The notes under the pieces: generated by a model
Databases searched by the model: none
The model's input: the letters and a program-made list of their open reading frames with translations, nothing else
What the model was told of the DNA's origin: nothing
Source: Gammaproteobacteria bacterium
Lineage (GTDB): Bacteria > Pseudomonadota > Gammaproteobacteria > Enterobacterales > Alteromonadaceae
DNA length: 64,000 nucleotides
Direction: 5' to 3'
Assembly (NCBI GenBank): GCA_018826295.1
Contig: JAHJZX010000040.1
Coordinates: forward strand, 1-64,000
Program-made: the position numbers and the translations under genes
Part shown: positions 20,631-30,357 of the stretch, in pieces
How the letters are laid out: every line of letters begins with the position of its first letter
How positions within the stretch are numbered: position 1 is the stretch's first letter

Positions 20631-22232
20631 CTAGCCTGCAATCTGATAATAGGTTGGTGCATCAGGGCCAACCGGTAAACCGAATAAAAATACCCAGATG
20701 TAAAACAAAATGGTCCAGCCCAGTAAAAAGAATAAGGAATACGGCAGCATTGTTGCAACCAAAGTACCAATACCCAGATTCTTTTGATAGCGACTGGCTA
20801 CTGCAAGAATAAGCCCAAAATAGCTCATCATTGGCGTAATCAAGTTAGTCACAGAGTCACCAATACGATAGGCCGCTTGTATTACTTCTGGCGCATAACC
20901 AATTAACATGAGCATTGGCACAAAAATAGGCGCTGTTATTGCCCATTGCGCTGAAGAGCTGCCAAGCGACAAATTAACCATGGCACACATTAAAATAAAC
21001 AGGGCAAACACCTCCGGGCCATCAAGACCCAAGGCTGTAAGCAACGCAGCACCTTTAACCGCCAGTACCGTGCCAAGATTAGTCCAGTTAAAAAAAGCGA
21101 CAAACTGCGCAGCAAAAAACACCAACACTATGTACATGCCCAGGGTACTCATGCCTTTGGACATGGCATTGATAACGTCCTTATCGTTTTTCATGCTGCC
21201 AACTGTTTTGCCGTAGACAAAACCGGGAATAGCAAAGGTGACAAAAATAAAGGCAACTATGCCTTTTAAAAACGGCGAACCGGCCAGCTCGCCAGTTGTC
21301 GGGTGCAATAGTGCGCCACCAAATTGTGGCACTATCGTCAGCACCAGCACCGCCACAACTAGCAACAATGCGATACCGGCATTACGTAAACCAGCCTTTT
21401 CTGCTGCAGTCAGTGCTTGCAAATCCTGGTGCTGTAAATCGTCCGCTGCACCAGCCGGGTCAAACTTACCCAATCTGGGCTCAACAATCTTCTCTGTAAT
21501 TACTGCACCAAGTATTGCAATCATAAAAGTGCTGACAAACATAAAGAAGTAATTAGCTTCGGGGCCAACGGTGTATGCCGGATCTATCATATGAGCCGCT
21601 TCGGTAGTAATACCCGACAGCAATGGATCTATAGTGCCAAGCGCCAAATTCGCGCTGTAGCCCCCAGAGACTCCAGCAAAAGCGGCCGCGAGCCCGGCCA
21701 ACGGGTGACGCCCCAATGAATGGAAAATCATCGCTGCCATAGGTACCAGCACCACATAACCTAACTCAGAAGCGGTATTTGATACTACCCCGGCAAAAAC
21801 TACCGTCAACGTTACCAATTTTGCCGGTGCTTTTAATACTAGCCCCCGCATAGCAGCCGATAACAACCCTGAATGCTCGGCTACAGCCACCCCCAACAAC
21901 GCAACTAGTACCGTGCCCAATGGGGCAAAACCAGTAAAGTTAGTTACCAAGCCGGTGACAATACGCTGTAAACCTTCGGCACTTAACAGGGAAATGACTT
22001 CAATCATGCCATCCGGCGCCCGACCTGCGGCCCCCAGAGGCCGGGGATCTGCAACGCTAACGTCCAAAGCGCCTAAAATGCCGCTTAGCAGAATGATAAA
22101 CACTGAAAAACAGGCAAACAGGGTTATCGGGTGCGGTAGCAAATTACCCAACCACTCTACCGTAGCTAAAAAACGATTAAACCAACTACCCTTTGTATTG
22201 TTTACTGCTAACGTATTGTCAGGCGCTGACAT
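20631..22232 (-). CDS. AbgT-family transporter
   Basis: A 533-residue inner-membrane protein of the AbgT family. Members import p-aminobenzoyl-glutamate (E. coli AbgT) or export antimetabolites such as sulfonamides (MtrF, YdaH). Family segments seen are WLGNLLPHPITLFACF near the N-terminus, VVSNTASELGYVVLVPMAAMIF, GGYSANLALGTIDPLLSGITTEAA and MCAMVNLSLGSSSAQWAITAPIFVPMLML. The start at 22232 follows AGAGGA; the longer frame to 22298 has a cysteine-rich leader not typical of the family. Substrate here is unknown: GlcNAc-related peptides or aminobenzoates are both possible. Confidence 0.85.
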   Translation of the reverse strand: MSAPDNTLAVNNTKGSWFNRFLATVEWLGNLLPHPITLFACFSVFIILLSGILGALDVSVADPRPLGAAGRAPDGMIEVISLLSAEGLQRIVTGLVTNFTGFAPLGTVLVALLGVAVAEHSGLLSAAMRGLVLKAPAKLVTLTVVFAGVVSNTASELGYVVLVPMAAMIFHSLGRHPLAGLAAAFAGVSGGYSANLALGTIDPLLSGITTEAAHMIDPAYTVGPEANYFFMFVSTFMIAILGAVITEKIVEPRLGKFDPAGAADDLQHQDLQALTAAEKAGLRNAGIALLLVVAVLVLTIVPQFGGALLHPTTGELAGSPFLKGIVAFIFVTFAIPGFVYGKTVGSMKNDKDVINAMSKGMSTLGMYIVLVFFAAQFVAFFNWTNLGTVLAVKGAALLTALGLDGPEVFALFILMCAMVNLSLGSSSAQWAITAPIFVPMLMLIGYAPEVIQAAYRIGDSVTNLITPMMSYFGLILAVASRYQKNLGIGTLVATMLPYSLFFLLGWTILFYIWVFLFGLPVGPDAPTYYQIAG

Positions 22233-22566
22233 ACTGAATCCTCTGTGTAGACCTTGTTCTGTGCAACAGCACTCAGGATAATTAGTACTTTTACTCAATA
22301 TTTACTAATTATCTTACTAACACCCTGAAAGATTATTCTTTTTATAGAAAAAATGGCTGTCACGTACGAATTATTTTTATTGTTAAGGCGAAAATGTACC
22401 ACAAGCACGCGGAGTAGAAAACTATAAGGCGGATTTTTCACTAGTTGGCTATAGCAGCCGAAACAAAGGCGACAATATATCGAAATGCCACGCATAGCAC
22501 TAAAGTAGCGTTGCTGCTTTAACATTCGCCACCTAGCATAACTGTACTTACCATTTTGGAGTTCAG
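22233..22566. other. Divergent intergenic region, abgT / 3-hydroxybutyrate dehydrogenase
   Basis: A 334-bp AT-rich region that must hold promoters for both divergent genes. I find no NagR palindrome, clear hairpin, RNA gene or convincing short gene in it. Open frames on the minus strand here have unusual composition and no start signal. Confidence 0.5.
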
Positions 22567-23319
22567 ATGATGCAGGTGTTAATTACAGGCGGCAGCGGTG
22601 GTATTGGTTTTGCCATTGCCCGCCATTTTGCCGGCGCAGGGCATAAAGTAATACTGGCCGATTTAAACCAGCAGGCTCTGGCTGAAAAGGTCGCCGCGCT
22701 GCAGGCCGAAGGTGCCAGTGCCGCTGCGGTGCTGTTAGACGTAACAGACCAGGCGTCAATTACGCAGTGTGCAGCGCAATACCCTGTCGATATTTTAGTA
22801 AACAATGCCGGTATTCAGCATGTTGCGCGGCTGGAGGACTTTCCACCGGAAAAATGGCAGCAGTTGCTTAATGTGATGCTAACCGGCCCGGCCATGTTAA
22901 GCCGGGCTGTGCTGCCTGGCATGCGCCAGCGCAATTTTGGCCGCATTATTAATATCGGCTCTATTCACGCTCTGGTGGCATCGCCATTTAAATCAGCCTA
23001 TGTTGCGGCCAAACACGGCATGCTCGGCTTTAGCAAAGTGGTAGCACTGGAAAACGCCGATTTCAATTTCAGCATTAATACCATTTGCCCGGCTTATGTT
23101 AAAACGCCGCTGGTTGAACAGCAGATCGCTGCGCAGGCGAAAGAGCACAACCTGACCGAGCAACAGGTCATAGAGCAAATTATGCTGGCACCTATGCCGC
23201 AAAAAGCCTTTATTGGCGTAGATGAAATTGCCGCAACGGCCGGTTTTTTGTGCAGTGATGCAGCGCGCCATATCACCGCCCAGACGCTGGTACTGGATGG
23301 TGGCTGGACGGCCCGCTAG
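22567..23319 (+). CDS. 3-hydroxybutyrate dehydrogenase (SDR family)
   Basis: A 250-residue classical short-chain dehydrogenase that oxidises D-3-hydroxybutyrate to acetoacetate with NAD. The cofactor loop is TGGSGGIG (7-14), NNAG is at 79-82, and the triad is S132, Y145 and K149 in IGSIHALVASPFKSAYVAAKHG, a sequence characteristic of the BdhA group. The C-terminal half keeps the ICPAYVKTPLVEQQI and SDAARHITAQTLVLDGGW segments. TTTTGGAG lies upstream of the ATG. It lies 44 bp before a CrbS-like sensor kinase, suggesting a link with C2/C4 acid metabolism. Confidence 0.88.
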   Translation: MMQVLITGGSGGIGFAIARHFAGAGHKVILADLNQQALAEKVAALQAEGASAAAVLLDVTDQASITQCAAQYPVDILVNNAGIQHVARLEDFPPEKWQQLLNVMLTGPAMLSRAVLPGMRQRNFGRIINIGSIHALVASPFKSAYVAAKHGMLGFSKVVALENADFNFSINTICPAYVKTPLVEQQIAAQAKEHNLTEQQVIEQIMLAPMPQKAFIGVDEIAATAGFLCSDAARHITAQTLVLDGGWTAR

Positions 23320-23363
23320 CCGGGCCGGTAAATCTCAGGCACAATCGGCAGATATTGCAATAC

Positions 23364-26300
23364 ATGACAGCAGCTCAGCTTATGCTTCTAAACGGCAGCA
23401 GCATTGGTCTTGGCACCATAGCGGCGCTTTCTCTGGTTTATTTATTGATCCTGTACAGCGTCGGCCGCTTTGGCCGGCGGGTAAACAGCAAGCATCCGCT
23501 GGCGCCCTGGGTTTTCAGCTTTGCGCTGTCTATTTACTGCACCTCCTGGGCGTTTTACGGCGTGTCAGCCCAGGCAGTGGTGAATGGCTGGTGGATGCCG
23601 CCCACCTATATTGGCTCTTTTTTATTGTTTGGCTTCGGTTTTAAACTAATAGCCCGCATTGCAATTGCTTGCCGCCGTTACCGCATTACCTCTGTCGCCG
23701 ACTTTATCGCGACCCGCTTTGGCCACTCGCGCACGCTGGCCGTGCTGACTACGCTGATCCTGCTAATGTCGACAATTCCATACATTGCACTGCAACTGCA
23801 CGCCGTCTCCACCAGTATTAATACCTTGGTTGGGTCTGCACCCGGCAGCCAGTGGTTTAGCGATACCGGTTTTTATGTCAGCTTATGGATGGCGGTTTTT
23901 GCGCTGCTATTTGTCAGCAAAGGTGCCAAAGCGCATCAACCCAACCCCGGCCTGATGACTGCCATTGCTTTTGAATCACTGGTCAAGCTGCTGGCATTAT
24001 TGGCCATAGCCGCCTTTGTGTTTTGGGGCATGTACGATGGTATCGGTCAGATATTCCAATTGGCACAGCAACATCCGGCGGTAGCTCAGGTGCAGCAACA
24101 GGGCTTGCCCACCCACGCTTACTGGCTGCATGTGTTGCTGGGTTTTGCCGCCACCCTGTGTCTGCCGCGCCAGTTTCATGTCAGCTTTGTTGAAAATCAG
24201 CATCTTGGTCATTTACGCAGCGCGCGTTGGATCTTCCCGCTGTACTTATTATTAATGGGCATCTGTACTTTACCGCTGGCATTGGCCGGCGTGATGCTGC
24301 TTGGCGGCAACGCTAATATCGATCTGGTGGTGTTGCAACTGCCATTGGCAGCGCAGCGCACCGACATTGCTTTGCTTGCTTACCTGGGCGGTTTTTCTGC
24401 CGCCACCAGCATGGTAGTGGTAGCCACTGTGGTGCTGGGCATAATGATAACCAATGAACTGCTGGCGCCACTGATTTACCGTGCACCGGCCAGCCAGCTG
24501 CATACTGTTAACAGAGTAAAAGTCGCGACCTTGCGCCGCATTACCATGCTAATAGTGATGGCACTGGGGTATCTGTATTACCGCTGGATTGGCACCGACA
24601 CCGGCTTAGCCCAACTCGGCCTGATGGCCTTTGCGCTGGTGGCCCAGCTGGCGCCAGCGCTGATCCTTGGTTTGCTTAGCCGTGATATTAACCGCCAGGG
24701 CGCAATTGCCGGTTTAACCGGCGGTGCACTGATCTGGGCTTATGTGATATTGCTACCCGAGTTAAACCGGGCCGGGCTTATCAGCTTGCCGTTGCCGTCG
24801 ATACAACACTGGCTGCAAACCGAGCTGGACGCTATTACACTGGGAGTACTATTAAGCCTTAGCATTAACTGCGCGCTGGTGTTGTTAATCAGCCGCTTTA
24901 GCAACACCCGGGTGGCAGAATGGCTGGAAAGCGGCCGCTTTTTACGCACTCAGTTATCGCAACACTCTGCCAGGCCACTTAATCTCAGCGTGCAGGACTG
25001 CTATTTATTAGTAAAACGCTTTGCCGGTGAAAAAGAAGCCCGTCGCTTGTTGCAGCGCAACCTGAAAGAGCCACATGAGTTACAGCAGCTGGCACCGGCC
25101 AATTTGCTACAGGCCGCCGAACGCAGCTTAGCGGCCGTAGTCGGCGGTGCTTCTATGCGGCTGATTATGGATGCCAGCAGCCGCCACGCCGCACTGCCGC
25201 TGGAATCGGTGGCCCGCTTTGTTGACGAAGCCAGTCAGGTATTTCAGTTTAATCAGGCACTGCTACGCGCCACTATCGACAACATCAGCCAGGGCATTAG
25301 TGTGGTGGATGCCGACTTGCGGCTGATTGCCTGGAACCAGCGTTATATCGATATGTTCAGCTACCCGCCGGCACTGGTAGAAGTGGGCCGGCCGGTCGCC
25401 GATGTGATCCGCTTTAATCTTAAACGCGGTTTAATCGACAGCGAAAACATCGAAGCCGAAATAAACAAACGCCTGAGCTACCTGCGCCAGGGTAGTGCCT
25501 ATAAGTTTCAGCGCCGCCAGCAAGATGGCCGGGTACTGGAAATGCAGGGCAACCCGCTACCGGGCGGTGGCTTTGTTACTACCTATACCGATGTCAGTGC
25601 CTTTATCGACACCCAACAACAGCTGGAACAACGCGTAGCCGAACGCACCGCAGCGTTACAGCAATTAAACCAGCAACTGCAACTGGCCCAACAAAAAATA
25701 GAGGCCAGTACCCAGGCAAAAACCCGCTTTTTTGCCGCCGCCAGCCACGACTTAATGCAGCCTTTTAATGCCTCAGCGCTGTTCGCCAGCTTGTTACGCG
25801 ACAAGCAAAGCACGCCAGAGCTGAAACAGTTAAGCCAGAATCTGATTAACTCGTTAAACTCAGCCGAAGAGCTGCTCGGTGCCATACTGGAGCTGACCAA
25901 ACTGGATTCCGGCGTTATCAAAGCAGTGCCACAGGCAGTTGCGGTCAGCAGTCTGTTAGACGATTTAGCACGGGATGCCGGCGTACTGGCAGAAGAAAAA
26001 GGCGTGCAATTTCATTATCTGCCAAGCATTGCCGTAATTGACACCGACCGAAAATTACTAAAACGGGTCATCCAAAACCTGCTGGCCAATGCCATTCGTT
26101 ACACCAGCTCAGGCCGCATAGTACTTGGAGTAAAACGTCGCGGCAGCAGCTTGCAAATTTGTGTGCTGGACAGCGGCTGCGGCATAGCGATCGAGGATCA
26201 ACAGCGTATTTTTGAAGAGTTTCAGCAAGGGCCGCAGCAAGATCAACGCGGCCTGGGCTTGGGGCTGGCTATAGCCAGCCGTATCAGCACCATTTTAGGC

Positions 26301-26786
26301 CATCAGCTACAGGTGCACTCTGTACCCGGTAAAGGCAGTTGTTTTAGCGTTTACGTAACAAAATCTGCCGCACAGTGCCCGTCACAACCGAAACTAAATA
26401 GCGACATTAGTGCCAGTTTTGCGGGTAAAGCCGTGTTGCTACTAGACAATGAGCCGCAACTGCGCACCGCTGTGGCTGAGTTACTGCGCAGCTGGCAGAT
26501 TAATGTTGTGGCCGTCGGCCAACCCGCTGAAGCACTACAAGCCTTACAACAGGGCTTTGTACCTAACGCCTTGCTATTTGACTATCATCTGGATAATGGC
26601 GCTACCGGTATCGACGTGGCGCGCCAGTTAGCAGAACATTTTGCGGTCTCAGCACCGGTTATTATTCACTCCGCTGATCACAACGAGCAAATCCGCGAAG
26701 CGGCGCTCAGCGCCGGTTACTATTTTTTGCTAAAGCCATTAAAAGCAGTGGCGCTGAAAAAGCTGTTTCAGCGCCTGCTACGTTAA
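23364..26786 (+). CDS. CrbS/MxtR-like hybrid histidine kinase with Na+/solute symporter domain
   Basis: A 1140-residue membrane sensor. Residues 1 to about 500 form a sodium:solute-symporter domain with about 13 membrane segments. A PAS domain follows at about 635-740 (DNISQGISVVDADLRLIAWN), then a coiled coil rich in Gln, a HisKA domain with phospho-acceptor H795 (AASHDLMQP), a HATPase domain, and a C-terminal receiver with D1073 (LLFDYHLD). This architecture is that of CrbS (Vibrio) and MxtR (Pseudomonas), which control acetyl-CoA synthetase during the acetate switch through a LuxR-type partner. Such a regulator lies at 30925. The ATG at 23364 is preferred to the TTG at 23355; ribosome binding site weak. 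Confidence 0.85.
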   Translation: MTAAQLMLLNGSSIGLGTIAALSLVYLLILYSVGRFGRRVNSKHPLAPWVFSFALSIYCTSWAFYGVSAQAVVNGWWMPPTYIGSFLLFGFGFKLIARIAIACRRYRITSVADFIATRFGHSRTLAVLTTLILLMSTIPYIALQLHAVSTSINTLVGSAPGSQWFSDTGFYVSLWMAVFALLFVSKGAKAHQPNPGLMTAIAFESLVKLLALLAIAAFVFWGMYDGIGQIFQLAQQHPAVAQVQQQGLPTHAYWLHVLLGFAATLCLPRQFHVSFVENQHLGHLRSARWIFPLYLLLMGICTLPLALAGVMLLGGNANIDLVVLQLPLAAQRTDIALLAYLGGFSAATSMVVVATVVLGIMITNELLAPLIYRAPASQLHTVNRVKVATLRRITMLIVMALGYLYYRWIGTDTGLAQLGLMAFALVAQLAPALILGLLSRDINRQGAIAGLTGGALIWAYVILLPELNRAGLISLPLPSIQHWLQTELDAITLGVLLSLSINCALVLLISRFSNTRVAEWLESGRFLRTQLSQHSARPLNLSVQDCYLLVKRFAGEKEARRLLQRNLKEPHELQQLAPANLLQAAERSLAAVVGGASMRLIMDASSRHAALPLESVARFVDEASQVFQFNQALLRATIDNISQGISVVDADLRLIAWNQRYIDMFSYPPALVEVGRPVADVIRFNLKRGLIDSENIEAEINKRLSYLRQGSAYKFQRRQQDGRVLEMQGNPLPGGGFVTTYTDVSAFIDTQQQLEQRVAERTAALQQLNQQLQLAQQKIEASTQAKTRFFAAASHDLMQPFNASALFASLLRDKQSTPELKQLSQNLINSLNSAEELLGAILELTKLDSGVIKAVPQAVAVSSLLDDLARDAGVLAEEKGVQFHYLPSIAVIDTDRKLLKRVIQNLLANAIRYTSSGRIVLGVKRRGSSLQICVLDSGCGIAIEDQQRIFEEFQQGPQQDQRGLGLGLAIASRISTILGHQLQVHSVPGKGSCFSVYVTKSAAQCPSQPKLNSDISASFAGKAVLLLDNEPQLRTAVAELLRSWQINVVAVGQPAEALQALQQGFVPNALLFDYHLDNGATGIDVARQLAEHFAVSAPVIIHSADHNEQIREAALSAGYYFLLKPLKAVALKKLFQRLLR

Positions 26787-26799
26787 TCTGGCTTGCCGG

Positions 26800-27405
26800 T
26801 TAACACCGCCAGCTAAAGCGCCTACTCAGCGGCAGTAACACCGCCAGTGCAAATAACCACAGCGTTGACGGTGCCGGAATATCTGTTGCGCACTGCCCCT
26901 GTCCAACGCCGACACAGGCACCCCGGGCCGATAAATCCAGACTCAGCCCGTCACGCCCGGTGACATTAAGCTCAAAGTCCGGATCGGTTCCAAAATTAAG
27001 CAGGCTAACGCCATCCGTCAGCGCCAGAAAACTGACCGAGAACAACCGCACCGGCTCGGTTTGTCGTAACGCCAGCTCTGCATCACTGAGGAAAGACACC
27101 ATAAAAGTGCTAACTTCACCAACGCTAATAGTCGCGTCATAAAGCGCATCAGCTATCGGATCGTCGGCAAAATTTGCCAGGTCAAAAAACACATCCGTGG
27201 CTTGTAGGATGCTGCCATCAAATAACAATAACAGATCCCAACCCGATACCACTTCTCCAGCCAGACCAGACACGAAGATATCCACCGACAAGGTGTCGGC
27301 CACCGCCACTTGCTGCTGTACCGGTGAGATATAAATAAGAGCGGCTCTGGCGGGCACTGCAACGAGTAGCAGTGCTAGCATTGCCGGAAGCAGAAACTTA
27401 GTCAT
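26800..27405 (-). CDS. Exported cohesin-like protein with PEP-CTERM-type C-terminus
   Basis: A 201-residue protein with a signal peptide (1-21, ending VPARA). Residues about 23-150 look like a cohesin-type beta-sandwich: VAVADTLSVDIFVSGLAGEVVSGWDLLLLFDGSILQATDV matches the pattern seen in exported proteobacterial cohesin-domain proteins. The C-terminus has PAPSTLWLFALAVLLPLSRRF, which resembles a PEP-CTERM sorting signal (Pro-x-Pro-Ser, hydrophobic helix, Arg pair) with Ala in place of Glu. AAGGA precedes the ATG. It is the last gene of a four-gene operon whose second-last product carries a dockerin-like tail. No exosortase gene is in the window. Confidence 0.7.
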   Translation of the reverse strand: MTKFLLPAMLALLLVAVPARAALIYISPVQQQVAVADTLSVDIFVSGLAGEVVSGWDLLLLFDGSILQATDVFFDLANFADDPIADALYDATISVGEVSTFMVSFLSDAELALRQTEPVRLFSVSFLALTDGVSLLNFGTDPDFELNVTGRDGLSLDLSARGACVGVGQGQCATDIPAPSTLWLFALAVLLPLSRRFSWRC

Positions 27406-27438
27406 AATAGTATCCTTCTATTTATGTTACACATCGGT

Positions 27439-29271
27439 TTAGGGCGCTACGGCGCAGCGCGGCAGGCTGCACTTCAACGCACATAAACGGGCGTCGTTTA
27501 CCGTGATCTTTCCGTCGTCGTTTTGATCACGCACATCATCTGGCAGCGGCACCTGACCAATACCCGCACGTACCAGCGCTACGTCAGCAGAATCAGTAGC
27601 GCCATTGCCATCAACATCACAACCGGCGTCTACCGCTGCAATCGTCAGATCAAACAGTATCGGGCTATCTCCCTGCTCATTACCATTAAGACGACTTTGC
27701 ACCTGAATAAAGCGGCCACTGCTTGCCAAAGCTGTACCTTTAGTGGTTGGCTGATAACTGACTAACGCCAGGCCGGCCTGGCTTTCTGCCGTGCGAAATG
27801 CCACCTGCACCCCGGTATCAGCTGGTGTTAGATCGTTCCAGTTTATATTGTCCCAGGCGGTGCCGCTGCTACCACTGTCATATACCACTGTCCAGGTGCC
27901 TGTGGGATTAGTTACGTTACGCGCCACCAGACCGGTAGCATCGCTGTAGGTATAGGGCATATTGCCGACCGGAAACACACCAAGTGGTGCACCGTCACTG
28001 CCACGGTACTTCTGAATACGGCCGGCACTGGTGAAACCGATTTGCAGCACATCATTGTTGGCATCGACTTGAATACCAACTGAGCTGCTGCCACCTGCCT
28101 GCAATGGTGCCTGCCACAATAGCGTGCCGTCGGCTGCAACTTTACGCACTGTTGTGGTGCCCGCAATAATATTGCCACCACCATCTACTACTATACCGGC
28201 AGTACCAACCGCCATATTCGGAATAGCGATATTGGTATCGGTGGCCGGATCAAACTGGCGGTTACCGCTACCCAGGTAAACCTTGCCATTACCCAGTGCG
28301 ATACCATAATTGGACAGGCCACCAAACGACGAAACAGTATAGGGCCCGGTGTTACTCTGCGTATTGGTAATTTTACCCAGCACACTGGATAACGATGCAC
28401 TCCACAAGGTGCCACTGGCATCGATCAGGCAGCCATATGGCGTCCAGGAACCTACTGACGGCTGACCGGCAGTGGGCGTTGTAGATACCGGGCCAAAAAT
28501 GGTAGAACCATCTGCCGAGCTGATTTTGTAGTAAGTTCGATCGTTAAACAGCCCAACCCATAAGTTGCCGTCAGTGCCAATACACATGGCCCGGCCCAAA
28601 GTGCCGGTTGGCCGCAGGGGCGCTGCTACACCGTCAGGCACCCGTTTCGCCCAGGCAATGCGCTCATCCTGAATTTCATTATCATCAATGATACCGTTGC
28701 CATTGGTGTCAGCCATGGGCTGCATTTCACTGGTATCAATAATGCCATCATCATTGGCATCTACCGAGGTGTCCATCACGCCGTTACCATTACGGTCAAC
28801 AAAGCCCTCCGCCAGGATTTTTAGCACGACACCAGCACTACTGGTACCCTGGGTAAAGTGGCGGTTAAGTACATAAGCGTTACCATTAATGTCAACCGCT
28901 GTGCGCGATGGTGCCGGCCCGCTATAAGCGTTACCCAGATGGTTAAAATGGCCTGGCTGACCCGCCGGGCCAAACCAGGTACGATAACGGGCTACTTCTT
29001 TGTTTAAATTGGTATCAAACTTAGACACCGTATCTTCACCGGCATTGGCTATCCAGGCTACCGGGAAAGTAGTGCCTACCGCATTCAGTTGTAGCTGATC
29101 GCCGTTGGGTGCATCATAGTTAACGCCATCGAGTGCACCCTGAGCAAAATCAGCGTCCAGCGTATAGGTTTTATTGGCCGCCAGCGCGGCGCTGCTATAG
29201 CAGCAAAGTGCCGCCAGCAGCAACGGATAAACTGCCCCTTTGCCAGCCGGCTTAATAAGTTTAGTGTTCAT
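27439..29271 (-). CDS. Exported NHL/beta-propeller protein with EF-hand and dockerin-like repeats
   Basis: A 610-residue protein with a signal peptide (about 1-31, ending ALAAN). The body is a beta-propeller-type repeat region. It has an insert near 155-200 made of three calcium-binding DxNxDG loops (DRNGNGVMD, DANDDGIID, DTNGNGIID). The C-terminal 60 residues carry two loops, DVDGNGATDSADVALVRAGI and DQNDDGKITVNDARLCAL, with the spacing of a type I dockerin: two 22-residue repeats, each a calcium loop followed by a helix. It starts 1 bp after the stop of the upstream gene, with AGGAGG. Function unknown; the dockerin suggests docking to a cohesin such as the next gene's product. Confidence 0.72.
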   Translation of the reverse strand: MNTKLIKPAGKGAVYPLLLAALCCYSSAALAANKTYTLDADFAQGALDGVNYDAPNGDQLQLNAVGTTFPVAWIANAGEDTVSKFDTNLNKEVARYRTWFGPAGQPGHFNHLGNAYSGPAPSRTAVDINGNAYVLNRHFTQGTSSAGVVLKILAEGFVDRNGNGVMDTSVDANDDGIIDTSEMQPMADTNGNGIIDDNEIQDERIAWAKRVPDGVAAPLRPTGTLGRAMCIGTDGNLWVGLFNDRTYYKISSADGSTIFGPVSTTPTAGQPSVGSWTPYGCLIDASGTLWSASLSSVLGKITNTQSNTGPYTVSSFGGLSNYGIALGNGKVYLGSGNRQFDPATDTNIAIPNMAVGTAGIVVDGGGNIIAGTTTVRKVAADGTLLWQAPLQAGGSSSVGIQVDANNDVLQIGFTSAGRIQKYRGSDGAPLGVFPVGNMPYTYSDATGLVARNVTNPTGTWTVVYDSGSSGTAWDNINWNDLTPADTGVQVAFRTAESQAGLALVSYQPTTKGTALASSGRFIQVQSRLNGNEQGDSPILFDLTIAAVDAGCDVDGNGATDSADVALVRAGIGQVPLPDDVRDQNDDGKITVNDARLCALKCSLPRCAVAP

Positions 29272-29272
29272 A

Positions 29273-30355
29273 CTACAGGCCTCCTGTTAATCCAGTCACC
29301 ACCGTTTGCGACGTGCGCACTGCGGCAGGCTGGGGTACCTGATCCATATCATGTGATTGATTTTCGGTAAGTCGTACTGCGCGATTAGCTACCAAATCGT
29401 AACTATAAAGTTGTGCAGTACCGCTGCGTAAGCTGGTGAAAACGACGTTTTTACCATCTGCTGACCAATGTGGGTTGTAATCTTCATGCGGATGCCGGCT
29501 CAGGTTAGTTACTGCTGAGCCATCAGCATTCATTACAAAGATATCCATCCGGGTTAATCCGGGGTCATCACGGCTGCTGGCAAACACTATCTGCCGGCCA
29601 TCTGCAGACCAACGCGGGGTTTCATAGGCAGCGGGTGTATCGGCGGTTAGATTCTCCGACTCCCCGCTGTGTAAATCGGTGCGAAACAACGCCAGATGGC
29701 CACGCATATCAGCAACATAAACCACATAGCGGCCATCTGGTGAAATTGCCGGATGAGCCTTATGCCGCTTAGACACCTGATAACTGATATTTTTCAGGCC
29801 AACACCGTTTCGCTGCACTAACCAGACATCGGTTTTACCATCTTCATTGGCACCGACAAAAACCAGTTGCTGGGCATCGGCAGACCACAGCGGAGCATCC
29901 GGGCCCTTTTCCAGGCCGTTGGCCGCTATTACCTGCACAGAGGCCTCACCCAGTCGCTGAATATGCAGCTCGACCCCGGCTTTGCTGTTGTCGCGGGCCA
30001 GATAGGCGATAGCACTGCCATCAGGAGCCCAGGATGGCGCAGTTTGCCACAGAGCACTTTGGTTTAACCGGCGCAAGTTTTGGCCGTCAGCATCTATCAG
30101 ATAAATAGCCGACTGACCATCCCGTACCGAGCTAAACGCTAATTGCCGGCCGTTCGCCGACCAGGCCGGCTGGGTATTAACGGAGTTGCCATGGGTTAAC
30201 GCCCGTTCGCTATTGCCCTGGCTGATATAAATATGGGCGTTACCGTCCCGGATAGAGACAAATGCCAACCCTTGCTGCACTGCTGCGGCAAGAGCAGAAC
30301 TGCCCCACAACGCCAGCACAACAGTAGCACTGCGCAGATATTTAAAATATGCCAT
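29273..30355 (-). CDS. Exported TolB-like beta-propeller protein (PD40/WD40-like repeats)
   Basis: A 360-residue protein with a signal peptide (1-24, ending LAAA). It is composed of about six repeats of the type PxWSADGRQLVFxSxRDG, ending in a LYSYDLVANRAVRLTEN blade, as in the TolB C-terminal propeller and related surface or periplasmic proteins. It lacks the TolB N-terminal domain and the tol-pal neighbours, so it is not TolB itself. GGGAGATTAG lies before the ATG, which comes 2 bp after the stop of the upstream gene. Probably a protein-protein interaction scaffold in the same exported complex. Confidence 0.75.
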   Translation of the reverse strand: MAYFKYLRSATVVLALWGSSALAAAVQQGLAFVSIRDGNAHIYISQGNSERALTHGNSVNTQPAWSANGRQLAFSSVRDGQSAIYLIDADGQNLRRLNQSALWQTAPSWAPDGSAIAYLARDNSKAGVELHIQRLGEASVQVIAANGLEKGPDAPLWSADAQQLVFVGANEDGKTDVWLVQRNGVGLKNISYQVSKRHKAHPAISPDGRYVVYVADMRGHLALFRTDLHSGESENLTADTPAAYETPRWSADGRQIVFASSRDDPGLTRMDIFVMNADGSAVTNLSRHPHEDYNPHWSADGKNVVFTSLRSGTAQLYSYDLVANRAVRLTENQSHDMDQVPQPAAVRTSQTVVTGLTGGL

Positions 30356-30357
30356 GA

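Noticed and set aside
29273-30355. TolB of the Tol-Pal system
   Set aside because: Only the propeller repeats are present; the TolB N-terminal domain and tolA/pal neighbours are missing.
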